From the NCBI RefSeq assembly GCF_009727055.1, contig NC_052353.1, positions 47,117,326-47,181,325 of the forward strand: a DNA stretch of 64,000 nucleotides, read 5' to 3'. Positions 10,021-22,379 of the stretch are shown in pieces; the first letter of the stretch is position 1, and the number at the start of each line of letters is the position of its first letter. This stretch comes from Benincasa hispida (taxonomy: Eukaryota > Streptophyta > Magnoliopsida > Cucurbitales > Cucurbitaceae). The translations under genes were made by a program, and so were the position numbers. The notes beneath the pieces are model-generated. The model did not search any database. It saw only the letters and a list, made by a program, of their open reading frames with translations, and was not told where the DNA came from.

Positions 10021-11340
10021 AGTGAGCATGCATGTCTTTCTTATTTCTTTTAGTTCTAATTTCACTTTAACTCTTAAAAAGAAACAACTAAAAAACATTG
10101 CACGTAACGAGGCATTTATAACAATTATAAAGTAACCTATGTGTCATGCTTCATGCAATGTCCAGTCATTACTACATAACTTTTATATAACGTGTAATAA
10201 CCAAGCAAACATGCTATCATTCACCCTTATACTATAACAATTATAATATAAAGATGACGCATGTCAATGCTTTTTATGCATGCATAAATATAACTCTTAT
10301 ATTATATGATGCATGAACATGCTCTTACATAATTAAAATCATGTTTCTCTAAATTATAACAATTACAATAAAGAGATCATGCATGATCAATGTATAACCT
10401 AAGGTGGGATTTACTATATGTGCATACTATATGACATATAAACTATACATCGCATGTATTAAACAAATAGATTAATGGACCGGGATGAGCCTTTAAACCA
10501 AAAGAAAAAAAAAATGGAATGAAAACCCTATCTATTACATTTTTCATCAAGCAAACCGGTTCACAGGCGAACCGAGTCTTGAACCGCCAGGAGGTCTCCA
10601 TCGTGTAGCAATCTTTCGCAAGTAAACGATCGTTCAGCATGCACTAGACGATAGGAACTTTAGCAAAAGATCGCATAGACGACGACGAGGCTGCGAAGCC
10701 TGATCGTCGAAACGATCGTGAGCATGATGACAGGTAAACGATTTACCTTGAGTTACTAAACGGTCGTTAGTCAGTTACTAAGCGATGAAGATTGCTGACC
10801 TAAACGATCGTCTAGCGCGCTTTAAATGATACGTGAGCATCTGATCATCTAACCGATGCGTGCAACTTAGTAAACGATTTACCTTGCGATGCTAAGCGGT
10901 CGTTTAGTCAGTTACTAAGCGATGAAGCTTACTAACCTAAACGATTGTCTAGCTCGCGCGTGCATTAAACGATACTCAACGATTGTTTGCCCGATCGTCA
11001 ATCTGATACGACCAACTATTGATCGCATAGCCCATCGTTCAATCGATGCGTTCAACTGCGATCGCATAGTCCTTCATCTTCACAATGTGATGGACAGCGA
11101 TCGCATAGAACCTTTTATGCACGATGCGATCAACCCTAGATCATCTTCTTCCTTAAAGAGCCGCATCCTTTGCCCAGAACTTCGATGAACGACTCAAGAC
11201 TTCAAACACTTTGAATACAGACTTGATTACGATTATTTATGCCCAAAAATGCAGAGTCCTTTACAAACAACCGCAAATGTAAAAGGAATTAAACAAACCG
11301 AGGCATCTCATCCCGAAAATATCCATTAATCTGGCACATC
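10021..11340 (-). repeat. L1 leader in reverse orientation with CGATCG tandem array
   Basis: Reverse complement of the AT-rich L1 leader also seen at 19458-21720 (plus) and 33565-35706 (minus). Near 10545-10600 the GGTTCGG-type module appears reversed (AACCGGTTCACAGGCGAACC). From about 10610 to 11130 there is an array of ACGATCGT, GCGATGCT and TAAACGAT words, with a tandem unit of 136 bp starting at 10736 and again at 10872. No ORF is credible. Confidence 0.65.
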
Positions 11341-11394
11341 CACAGCAGAATTAACACTTAAAACAACGTAGACCCCAATGTGAACTTGTGAGAA

Positions 11395-11705
11395 TCCTTA
11401 TCAGTCTGAAAATAAAAATCCATGTATCCTGTAAGGATCAAATCCTTCGAACCATACACGAGCATGTAATCCCTCATTCTTCAAAGATACTTGAAGATGT
11501 TCTTCACTGTGGGCCAATGACCCTGGCCTAGGTTAGACTGATACCTACTGGCTATGCCCACAGCGTAGCAGATGTCTGGATGAGTACAGAGCATCACGTT
11601 CATCAAACTGCTAACGACAGATGCATATGGGACCCGTCTCATCTCCTCAACCTCTTGAGGTGTCTTAGAACACATTTCCTTAGAGAATACAGTAGGCCCC
11701 TCCAC
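11395..11705 (-). pseudogene. Copia RT/RNase H fragment
   Basis: Minus-strand peptide with the conserved end of the copia RT region: KTPQEVEEMRRVPYASVVSS, MNVMLCTHPDICYAVGIASR, HWPTVKNIFKYL, continuing in another frame to RDYMLVYG. A 20-bp reversed L1 LTR start (ending CATCAACCCCAACA, 11712-11731) lies directly before it, and leader sequence follows it. That order does not exist in an intact element, so this is a rearranged fragment. Confidence 0.75.
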
Positions 11706-11731
11706 AAGACTTTAGAGCATCAACCCCAACA

Positions 11732-12031
11732 CTCTAAGGTCTGGAAACGGAGGGTTACACTTACAGAAGTACTAAATAGTTAGTGATTTTTGACCAAAAA
11801 CTGTAACTAAACGACTATAGGAATAAAAGTTATTCTGGAGATAGTGTTTGGTCAAAATTGTTTTCCTTTAGTGAAGAAGTATTTGACTGCCCCTCAATCG
11901 CACTTATTCTGACTCACTATAGTATCATTGCAAATAAATGGTTATGGATACATTATTACTTGTTTTTCTAAAACTTGATTTTGGATTTAGATTCAATTTT
12001 ACTAAATTAGAATTCGTTTAAGTTTCTTAGC
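11732..12031 (+). other. L1 leader just upstream of gag
   Basis: Non-coding. It matches the last part of the L1 leader at 21470-21700 (GGGTTACACTTACA, TTTAGTGAAGA and the following ATCATTGCAAA blocks), then runs into the gag start codon at 12032. Confidence 0.55.
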
Positions 12032-12728
12032 ATGTCGAATTTTTCTAGAATACTCGCTTCCAAATTACTTAACGGTAAAATCGGATCAACGTACAAATTA
12101 CTAACAGTTGATGATTCTAAAAGAGTTTTAACAGAGGATTATCCTCTATCTCCCAATTCATCTAAAGTTTGGAACGATATAGATCAGAATGCAAAATTCA
12201 AACAACAAGATAAATATGATTTACTTGTTATCGAAGCATGCTTAGTGGAAAACGATAAATCTTGGATAATTGATTCAGGTGCTGCTAATCATGTATGTAC
12301 TTTCTCGTAGGAAACAAGTTTCTGGAGACAGTTGACAGAAGGCGAAACAATCTTTAAGATAGGGACTGGGGAGGTTGTTTGAACTAAAGTAGTGGGAGAT
12401 ATGAAGTTATTTATAGGAGATATATATATTTTACTTAGAAATGTTTATTACATTCCTTCTATGAAAAAGAATTTAATATCTATCTCTTGTTTGCTGGAAC
12501 AAAATTATAAAGTTTCTTTAAAAAATGAAGTGCTCATTACTTCAAAGAATATCAAAATTTGTTTCGCAAGATTAGAAAATAACTTGTATTTGTAAAAACC
12601 GACTGAGGTAAGAGCCATTTTGAGCATAGAGATGTTTAAACCAGATGAAACTCGTAATAAGAAAAGGAAAATTTATCTAAATGCTTATCTTTGGCACTTG
12701 AGAGTGGGTCACATAAATATCAATAGAG
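12032..12728 (+). pseudogene. Copia L1 gag-pol, internally deleted and truncated
   Basis: Starts ATG (MSNFSRILASKLLNGK), a copia gag N-terminus. It jumps by deletion to a protease region with the active-site triplet in WIIDSGAANHVCTFS (near 12290), then a stop, then YYIPSMKKNLISISCLLEQN and a gag-pre-integrase motif LWHLRVGHININRV (near 12700). Sequence then switches within a few bases to an L1 LTR at 12729, so integrase, RT and RNase H are gone. Intact relatives encode about 1,200-1,400 residues. The minus-strand fragment at 62985-64000 has a nearly identical middle part, so both come from the same family. Confidence 0.8.
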
Positions 12729-15700
12729 TCAATGCCCTAAATATCATGGGTCTTGTAGTTTGTAATTGTAATGTACAAACATTTTATTTATTTAATAAAA
12801 TATGAGATGTTTTATTCGACATTTAGTAGGATTAACCCACAAACAAATAAACTAACATATAAGGTTATCATCTATAATTTAAACATGTATGTAGAGACAT
12901 ACAGGTGGATCAGGTTAAAGTGATAACCTAAATAGTCTATAGTAGATGGATAAGGCTGTGACCTTATCCTGGTGATACTACGAATATAGTCCGCTTTGTA
13001 GATGTTACAATTTTTTTAAAGTACTAAAAATGGTTTGATCCTGATCATTCAGTAGAGACATATGAATGGAATATTCTATAGAAAGGAGTTTGTATAAGAC
13101 CGGACCACAAAATGACTTATCTTATTATATAACACCGTTAATAGTAGAATCTTACATTTCATCAAGATGACCGTAGGTAACATGACCTAAATCCTAAGTG
13201 AGTTGTGAACTTCTTCTGCCTATGAACGCAGTCCTTTGATTTGTATGGATGAGAGTGGATAGATCGCCGACTCAATAAGCCCACCATTTTGGGGATTCAT
13301 CTTATTGGGGAACTAGGAACCCAACTACACAAGATGGAATTCATGTTGGGTTTTATGTCCTAAAACTCATGGTTTGTAAATAATAAAATTATTCTGAAAA
13401 TTCAATAAGTTGTTATTGAAAATATTTATTGCTTATTTAGTTTTAGAAATAAATCCAATAAACTAAAAGACCCTTGACTATTACATGAGTACTTGAACTT
13501 TATGTGGAGACATAAAAATGGATCAGGTTCAAGTAAATAGTCAAAATGATCTATAGTATATGAATGAGGTTGGGCGCCTTATTCGAGTAACACTATTGGA
13601 TGCGGCCCAATCTATAGTTGTTACAAAGAGTTGTAAAGTGCTACAGACAATGTGATCCTAATTCGTTCATATTATGACATAAGGAATGGGGGCGTCCTGT
13701 GCAATGAGTTTGTACAAGATTAGACCACGAAATAAGTCACTCTTACTTTATAACGTTGTTTACTGTTTAAGACTGACTATTTCAAAACGATGACCTAGGT
13801 AACTTGACCTTAATCTTGAGCTAACTATGAACTTTTGTTTACTCGGGATTATCCTTAGATTTGCATAGGTGAGGGTTGATTCAACAACGCTGGCTCAATA
13901 AATCTCCATTTCAGTGGTAAGACCGGGTAGATAGCTAGGGATATAGGGTGCAAGATGGAATTCACTCCTACCCGCGTTCAGAGATAGTAAAGAGGTTGTT
14001 CCCTTAAGTTCTGACTCTGGGTCTTAAACAAAGGGCCGCATACTCCCATCGGCCCGAGAGGGACTCGGTTTGTTGATCGGATCACAAATCAATTGTTTAT
14101 TAGAGGATTAGTGAGACTTAAGGAATAAGAGGTAATCTGGGGGGTACAACAGACATTTGACCCAACCATTATTACAAACAACCTATGAAGGGTTAACTTA
14201 CTAACCATGGTTTTATCGAGTGGACATAATATATCTACAGTGAGAGGAGTGCAACTATGGGCTTTAGTGGAGTGACCCATTAGTTAATGAATGAGGGTTA
14301 ATTTGGTGTAAAGAGTTTAGCCCATTAATCTCGGATCGTTGGAGCCCATGATCTATAGGTCCACAAGGTTCTCCTACTTGCTCATAAATGGATTAGTTTT
14401 AGAGTAGCATGATAAGTTAATTTGAAACGTTCAAATTAGAATTAAGGAAATTAGTAATTATATGAGATATAATTACTCGTTTAATTTTGGAATTAAACGA
14501 AATTGAAGAATTAATTAATATTTAAATATGATGTAAATATTAAATTCATGAAGGTGGAATTTGTGTAAAATTAATTTAATACTTGATATTAAATTAATTA
14601 AGTTATTTATTATTAATTTTATTAGAAAATTAATTTTGTAAAATTAATAAAAGTTTTCAATTATGAAAATTAAATTGATTTTAGAAATCAAAATTGAAAT
14701 TGGAAAAACACATAATTGGAAATGTTGGATTTCTCCACTATCAATCAAGTAGCTCACTTAACAACCACTTGACTCTAGCTTCAATACTCCAAACATGAGT
14801 TGCATCTCATTCAACCTTCTCTTCTTTACATGAATGTTCTGCAATAAATAGAGAAGATGGAAGTGGAATTGAGACATGCATAAGTTGAATTTTTACAGAA
14901 AAATTTGAGTTGAAGAAGGTGTTGATCAAGTGGGTGCAACAATGAGATCTTCTCCAAATTCCTTTCATTCAAACTTATTTTGAGTTCCGTAACTCAACTA
15001 AAGTGCCAAGAGAATAGCAAGGAAGATCTTGAGGTGGTTCATAACGAGATTTGGAGAAGATTTGCAGTTGAATTCGTGATTCAAGGTGTTCTTCAAAGAT
15101 ATTACTTAAAAACTTCTTATTATTGTATTAGTATGCTTTATTTACAGCCAAAATTAATGAATTAGAATGCTTAATGATCCTTATTGCTTCCGTTGCATGC
15201 TGATATACTTCTATAATTCACTCCTTCCCCAATGTCGGGGTAAGTAGATAAATTTCTTATTAAGGACTAATTCCAGGGCTTGAACATCATGGTGTCACAC
15301 TCCCTCTTGGCCCGAGAGGGGTTTGGTCATAGCTAGATTATGATTGATTATTCATTAGAGGGATTGGTGGTATTTAAGGAGTTATATGTAACTACGTAAA
15401 ACGATAATTTTGGCCCAGTTGTACTTACGAGCAATTTGTGAAGGGTCATCACACTATTAACCTGTTATATCCAATGGACATAGAAATATTTCTGTAGCGC
15501 AAATAGCGCAGATGTTGGTCTTTCTTGGAGTGGCCGACAGTTAATGGATGTTAAATAATTTCATTAAAAAAGTTTAATTAATGATTCAAGGATCATCAAA
15601 GCTTCAATCTACAAGTCCATAAGGTCCCCTATGTAGCTCAACAGGGATTTATGAGAATCAATTTTGGATTAATTTGAATTATTTAAATTGATCGAGGGAA

Positions 15701-16539
15701 TTAATTATATATGATATAATTAATATAGTGTATTTGATACATAATATAAAGTTTATTTGAGAGGAAATAAATATTTGAATATGATTCAAATATTAATTAT
15801 GTGAATTGGATTCTTATAATCAAATTTAGTATAAATGGGATTTGTACTAAATACCATGCGTTAATGAGAGAATTAAAATTATAGGTTATATTGTATTTGA
15901 TACAATATTAAACTATAAGCTATGTATTATATATGATATAACATATAGTTATATATATAATAAGTTAGTTATTTTATGTGTATATATATGTATAGATATT
16001 TTTATTTATTTATTTAACTTAAAATTAATTTATTTTAGTTTTAATTTTAAAATTAAAGGGAGGGAAATAACTTTCTTCTCTTTAAAACTCGCTTAATCTC
16101 ACATAGTGAGTGGAGCAGTTGGGGAGGAGATAGTCTTCTTCACAGAAGATGTGTGACAAAGGCTTCTCTGAATTTTTGTGATCTCTCAGTTTTTCTTTTC
16201 CAAAAATATTCTCTTCTCCTCTCAAACTATCTCCCTTTTCCAACATCACGGAGCTCACAGCTCTTGTTTTTCTCCTACCTTAAGGAGAATACAGAGGAAA
16301 CTTCTGCAGTGATAGCTATCTTAGATCATGATTGTTCGTGATCAAAGAGGAGGAAATTTGTGAATAACGGTTCTTCAAGGGTAAGTTTCTAGAAACCCTA
16401 ACCCTAATTTCATTTTCTTCTTCTTCCTTGCATGTTGTAAATTAAATATTAAATGCACGTGTTCTGTAAAATTTTTGTTTTGTGAAAATTAAAATTGGGT
16501 CGATCCGTACTTCCATTACGGAACTTCACAGTTCCTTCA
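12729..16539 (+). repeat. Copia L1 LTR split by a nested solo LTR
   Basis: The first part (12729-13343) lacks only about 8 bp of the TGTTGGGGTTGATG start. The second part (15221-16539) ends CAGTTCCTTCA, matching the end of the complete LTR at 19442. Removing 13344-15220 restores a continuous LTR of about 1.93 kb: GGAATTCA then CTCCTTCC is unbroken in other copies. This is the 3' LTR of the truncated gag-pol copy at 12032. Confidence 0.85.
13344..15215 (+). repeat. Solo L1-type LTR with 5-bp target duplication
   Basis: Starts TGTTGGGTTTTATGTCC and ends about 1,872 bp later (CTTCTATA; the expected terminal CA seems mutated to TA). ATTCA flanks it on both sides (13339-13343 and 15216-15220). 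It has no internal region, as expected after recombination between the two LTRs of one element. It is diverged from the LTR it sits in, so it may be a subfamily. Confidence 0.85.
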
Positions 16540-17436
16540 GGCCCATCAAGATCAAGGCTTCTTTCATACGGGAAGTTTTCTCACACACTTGGCAATCTTT
16601 GTCAATAAAAGACATCGGTGTAGAATATGAAGACTATACCTCATTGAAATTATCTACCCTCCTAATATAGTTACTCACAAAATCTTAAAGAGGAGCCAAG
16701 TTATTTGCACGAATCTTAGAAGTGCCAAAAAATACTTTAGTCCCTGCTTGTTTAAGGTTTAGGATATGTTCAAAAGGATTATGAGTGATTTTATCGTGAA
16801 TATCCCCCCATATAGATAAAGCAGCTGTTTGATAGAAGTTTGAAACCTTCTCTTCGCCAGAATATAGAGATGGTTTAAGGTCTATAGTGGTTGGTTTTCT
16901 GTAAGTACATTGGGGCGGCTCATAAATCTTTAAGGGACTATGAGAGGGTAGGACTTTCTTCATTAAAAGCACTTTGAAGCAATCATCTTCTTTCGTTGGA
17001 GGGTTCAAAACTTTTGTGCTTTCCACACCTACTTGACTCTTGTCGCATTGGATATATTCAGAAATCACGAGAGGTCATGAGGATTGTTAGGCTAGTTCAA
17101 CTATCGGTGCTTAAGACGTACTAACCTTCTCATTGACTAAATAAAAAACAAAAGGCCCTGTTAACTATTCATCACTATGTTGCTCCGAAAGCTCTTGAAG
17201 ATGTTTACTCAAAGATGACTACAAAAAACAAATAAATGAATAAATTATCCATTAAAAAGGAGATTAAAAAGTATATATAGAGAAGGTATACAAACCAGGG
17301 GTATAGCGATTTTAGGACCTCCCGAAGCATTTTGAAATCCTTCAAAAAATTCATTACCGAATGTCTTTGCCTTCTTTAAAGATCTTTTCCAATGATGATC
17401 ATTTATGCTACTATAACTCTATTCTCTATGAGTCAT
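16540..17436 (-). pseudogene. Middle part of antisense PMD-associated ORF
   Basis: On the minus strand, from 17436 down: a basic stretch with WKRSLKKAKTFGNEFFEGF, then HLQELSEQHSDE near 17190. A longer open part (17068-16685) contains KSQVGVESTKVLNPP, PPQCTYRKPTTIDLKPSLYS and NFYQTAALSIWGDIHDKIT, and after a stop comes RRVDNFNEV and KEALIL near 16560. I recognise this as the body of the protein whose tail is at 1150-1445. The two pieces are co-linear on the minus strand and separated by L1 and MULE insertions. Several stops show it is dead. The family name rests on memory of cucurbit annotations. Confidence 0.55.
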
Positions 17437-19442
17437 TGTTGGGGTTGATGCCCTAAATCTCATAGGGTCTTATAGTTTGTAAGCATTATTGAACATACTC
17501 ATTACGTATTTAATAAAATATATGATATTTTATTCATTGTCTATAAAATATATGATATTTTAGTTGCATTAACCACAAACCAATAAACAAACATCCAAGG
17601 TTATCTTTATAACTTAAACATGTATGTAGAGACATAGGGGTGGATCATGTTTAAGTGATAACCTAAAGGGTCTGTAATAAATGGATAAGGCTGGGTACCT
17701 TATCCTGATGATATTACGAGTATGACCCGCTTTGTAGGTGTTACAATTGTTATAAAGAGCTACAAATGATTTGATCCTAATACATGCGAGTAGAGATATT
17801 CTATACAAAAGATTTTGTATAAGACCGGACCATGAAATGTTTAGTCACATTATATAACGTTGTTTATAATAGAGACTTACATTTCATAAGGATGACCAAA
17901 GTAACATGACCTAAATCCTGAGTGAGTTGTGAACTCCTGCCTATGAGGGTGGTCCCTTGATTTGTATGGGTAAGAGTGACCAGATCGCTGACTCAACAAA
18001 CCTACCATTTTGGGGATTCGTCTGAACTAGGAGCTGGGAAAACAGCTACACAAATGGAATTCACTCCTTCTTCAAGGAAGGAGTAAGTAGATAAATTGCT
18101 TCCTTAGTGGCTGATTTCGGGTGTTGAACAATGTGGTGCCACACCCTCTCCTGGCCCGAGAGGGGTTTAGTCATAATTGGACTATGATCAATTGTTCATT
18201 AAAGGGATTGGTGGTACTTAAGGAGCTAGATATAACAATAGAGAAAAAACGGTAATTTGGTCTTTCTGCACTTACGAACAATTTATGAAGGGTCATTGTA
18301 CTGTTCATTGGTTATATCTAATAGGCACGAAAATATATCTGTGGTGCAAATAGTGCAGCTGTCGGTCTTTAGTGGAGTGCCCGACAATTAACGGATGGTG
18401 AATAATGTAATTAAAGAGTTTAATTAATTATTCATGTATCGTTGGAGCTTCAAGGTACAGGTCCATGAGGTCCCTTTGGTAGCTCAATAGGATTAATTGA
18501 GAATCAGTTTTTGGATTAATTTGAATTGTTCAAATCAATAGAGGGATTTAATTATATATGATATATTTAAGTTGTTTCAATTATATGTGATATAATTGTC
18601 ATAATGTATTTGATACATTATAGCTTAATAGGAGGAAATAAATATTTGAATGAGATTCAAATATAGTTTCTATGAATTGGATTCATAGTTGTTAATTTTA
18701 ATATAAATATGATTTACATTAAATATCATATAAAGAGAAAAGAAACTATAGTTTATATTGTATGTGATACAATATTAAAATTATAGGTTATATGCTATAT
18801 TTGATCTAACATATAATTTATATATATATATATATATATAATATGATATGATAAGTTAGTTATCATATTGATTTTTATATTATTATTAATTAAATAATAA
18901 AGAAGGGAGTTACAACTCCATTCCCAATCTTTTCTCTCCACCCACGTAAGTGGGTGGTGGTTATTTTTGGCAAGGAGAATAAAAAAAAAATGATTCTTCT
19001 TCTTCTGGTTTAATTTTTTTAAATCGAGATTGAGAAAAAAAAAATAAAAAGACAACAGAAGAGTTTTGTGGTTTTGAGTCTTTGAGATAGTTCTCTAGCT
19101 TTCCTCCTCTACATTAAGTTTTCCTTCAAAATCCAAAATAACCAGAGCCCACCACTCCTGGGTTCTCACCCTGAGAATACCGAAGTAATATTCATGATAG
19201 TGTTCGGTTTTGTTCGAGGTTAATCTTGAAGAAAGTCTTCAAGTTGTTCATGAACCGTTCGAGGGAAAACATGAAGAAAGGTCTTCAAATGTGAGGTTTC
19301 TTGAAACCCTTTCTAAAGCATGTTGTAATTTAGAATTAATACGTATCTTGTTTATTATTTACCGTAAATTTTATATTCAATGAAAATGGAATTTGGTTGA
19401 TCCGCTTCCGCTCAAGGTTCTCTCCCCATTAGAGTTCCTTCA
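17437..19442 (+). repeat. Complete copia L1 LTR (2,006 bp)
   Basis: Starts TGTTGGGGTTGATGCCC and ends GAGTTCCTTCA, followed after 2 bp by a tRNA-Met primer site. It inserted into the antisense ORF remnant ending at 17436. It contains a TA microsatellite at about 18820-18842. It is the best reference copy for the family here. A matching 3' LTR for this element was not found in the window. Confidence 0.85.
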
Positions 19443-19444
19443 AT

Positions 19445-19457
19445 TGGTATCAGAGTT
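19445..19457 (+). other. Primer binding site, initiator tRNA-Met type
   Basis: TGGTATCAGAGTT, 2 bp after the LTR end at 19442, fits the tRNA-Met primer site with one or two end mismatches. Confidence 0.8.
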
Positions 19458-21720
19458 GGGTTGTAGGTTTCTGATTCCAAATTCCATTCTTTTAAAGAAT
19501 CATACTACAGTATTTGTGGGTTTTATAATCTGCATTCTGTTTATGCGATGAATGGTTGTGGATGTAATTTGTTGATGGATGTTTCGGGATAGAATTCTCT
19601 TTTTAAGGCTTTCTTTATTTACAAATTTGGTATGTAAAGCCCCTTGAATTTTTGGGCATTAATCTTGCAATTGAATTTGTAATTTGTAAGTTTGGGTCGC
19701 TCGTGCTATTCCGGAGAAGCTTCAAAGAAAAGTTGCAGAGTGTTGTTTCGATGGAGAAGATGAAGCAGAGATTTCAAATCGTGTAGCTACAGCTACACGA
19801 TCGTGTGGCTCTTGCTATGCGATCTTGTGGCTTTTGCTATACCATCGTGTAGTTAATGCTACAAGATCGTGTAGACTTTGCTACACGACCATGTAGCATT
19901 TGCTACAAGATCGCACAAATGCTTACTACACGATCGTGCAATCTTTCCTACAAGATCGTTCAGTTTTTTGTTACACGATCGTGCAGGCTTTCTTACAAGA
20001 TCGTTTAGTTGCTTGCTACACGATCAACTACAAGATGGTCATTGAAGGGTGGTTCGGTTCGAGCGGTTCAAGACCCGGTTCACATGTTTCAAATCGATTC
20101 TCAAATTTTTGTAATAGATAGCCTTTTATTTTTTATTTTTAAGAGGTTCTATCTCGATCCATCAATTGTTAGTGTAAATATACATGAGATGTATGTTTTA
20201 TATTATATGTCATAATGTAGGTCATATAATTTAAAAACCCATCATAGGTTATGCATTTATATTCATTCATCATTTTATATTATAAGTGTTATAATATATG
20301 AATATGCATGATTTAATTTACACAAAGCATGCTCATACATCATATAGTATAAATGTTATAATATATGTATGCATGCATTATAGTATATCCATGCATCATT
20401 CATATTATAAATGTATGAAAAGTATGTTATAGCATGATTCATTATTCAAATATATAAATGCTATATATTAGTAATGAATGAATATTGCATGAATCATAAC
20501 ATTATCTTAGGTTAATTTATAAATATTATAATTAACTAAAGTATGTCTAGCATGCAATGATTGTCTTTAATTGTTTCATTTATTTATAATTGTTATAACT
20601 AAATGAAAATTAAAATTAAAATCAATAATAAAGAGTTGTATGCAAACCTTAGGCTAATCATTTTTTAAAATTATTTTAAAACATTATTGAGATACACCTA
20701 AGATCACATTTCTAATGAGATTAGAAATCTAAGTTTAATCTTTTAGTCGGTTTAATAGGATTAAATTGATTCTTAATAAAAGATTAAATATGAAACATAT
20801 GTATCTGTAAGAGACCTTTTGGCTAAGGCGGGTTCTGGCTAAGCTAGGCTACTTTAGTCGATGAAAACGTCGCACCCCTTTCTGGAAACTTACCTGGAAC
20901 GGTGAATTAGATAGATTTGTTACATGCATGCAAGTTTGATCAAAGTCTACTAAAGAGTTTAATGAGACTTCAATCAATTTTTTTTTAATCATCAAAGACA
21001 ATAGTTGTTTTTGAGCAAATTAAACAAACACTTGGATAAAATCAGTAGCTAGATTTTTCTAAGTTAATTAACCCTAGGTAGAACACTCAGTGGGAGGAAA
21101 ATGGGGTATATGATACTTCATTTTAGCCTATACATGTTTCTCCCTAAAATTTTACATCGTGAGATCTACTCTCGACCTCGAGACACCATGGGTGTCCCCC
21201 TACTGGTGGCATCTGGATAGGTCAATATCAAGGTGAATGGAGAGAGTGTTTATAGTAAGTGGGAGCGGGACGTGTGACAACACATCCCTCGGTCTCTCTC
21301 ATTAGGTTAAATAAAGTTTCATGCATCACCTCGAGGCATCGTGAGTGTCCCTCCAAAGGATGGTTGTATTGCATGATGCTTTTGATGTCCAGAAATGGAT
21401 AGGGTTGCTTTAATTTCATGCCCCAGATTTTTCCTACGGTTGGCTCATTGGGGCAGAACTCTAAAATCTAAAATGAGGGGCTACACTTACACAGAATTGT
21501 TAAGGATGTTAACAAATTCTTGACCGATCAATGGTGACTATTAGTTACAGTGACAAGGAGTTGTTTTTGTTTCATAGTTGATAATGTCTCATTTTAGTGA
21601 AGAGGCACTTGATCATCCTACGGTGACTTTTGTCAAATATCATTGTAAAATAGATGTCACTTAGGGTATAAAAATATGGTGGTTTTAGAAACTATTTGAT
21701 TGAAACTATTTGCAAAAATG
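19458..21720 (+). mobile_element. Copia L1 leader without gag-pol
   Basis: About 2.26 kb of non-coding leader. From about 19770 to 20040 an ACGATCGT-rich tandem cluster (CTACACGATCGTG words roughly every 25 bp), then a GGTTCGG module (about 20045-20090), an AT-rich part, and blocks shared in reverse with 33690-34650 (CTAGGTAGAACACTCAGTGG and GAGACCTTTTGGC). It stops before gag: an uninterrupted run of 26 T (21724-21749) follows and unrelated sequence begins. The element is truncated. Confidence 0.7.
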
Positions 21721-21723
21721 GTG

Positions 21724-21749
21724 TTTTTTTTTTTTTTTTTTTTTTTTTT
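21724..21749. repeat. Poly-T run (26 T)
   Basis: Homopolymer at the point where L1 leader similarity stops. It could be the reversed poly-A tail of a retroposed insert, but no body with retroposon features is recognisable. Confidence 0.7.
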
Positions 21750-22211
21750 GTCCTTATTGAACTTAGTCATCTTTTTATATAAAATTGACTAAAATTCAGT
21801 CTCCTAAAAATTGTCCGTTCTTTTAGAAAAATAAGTATGAATATGTAGGTGTGGTATAAATTAACTATACATTAAACAACCAACTTTTTCTCTTAGTAGA
21901 TTTTTTTTCTCTAACTCACATTCCAACTCACCTACAAGGAAACCTATGGACTAAAATGTATCTGAGGAATTAACTTAGGGTTCTGGCATTGAAAATTTAG
22001 TCTTTTTAAAACGCTAAATCATACCATTCAGTTTTTTTTGGAGACTGAACTGAATAAAAACAAATCAATCATATGTTCATAAATATTTTTTATAGTATTC
22101 CTTCTTTTGCAAATAGTTTTTAAAATAGTCCTATTTTAGTAGTTAATCCTCCAATTTCCTATAGAAAATTGGACAACGATGACTTAATTCATTCTTTTCG
22201 AAGCATGCTTT
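21750..22211. other. Gene-free AT-rich spacer
   Basis: No ORF, LTR end or inverted repeat that I can support. It separates the L1 leader from the CACTA terminus at 22212. Confidence 0.4.
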
Positions 22212-22259
22212 CACTCCAACAATTTTTGGCTTTAATGTCGATTGGAAAAAGTGAAATCA

Positions 22260-22345
22260 GATGTATAATGTCGATTTTTAAAAAAACGGATCTTTAATGT
22301 CGGTTTTAAACCGACATTGAAGATCGGCTACCGACATTAAAGGTC
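22260..22345. repeat. Left subterminal palindromic array of the CACTA element
   Basis: Contains ATGTCGATT, then TTTAATGTCGGTTTTAAACC followed by GACATTGAAG, then ACCGACATTAAAGG. The paired TGTCGGTT/AACCGACA words match those at the right end. In En/Spm, subterminal motifs bind TNPA, so these are likely equivalent binding sites. That is an inference. Confidence 0.7.
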
Positions 22346-22379
22346 TAAATATTTTTTTTTTCTTATTTCATTAAAAAAC

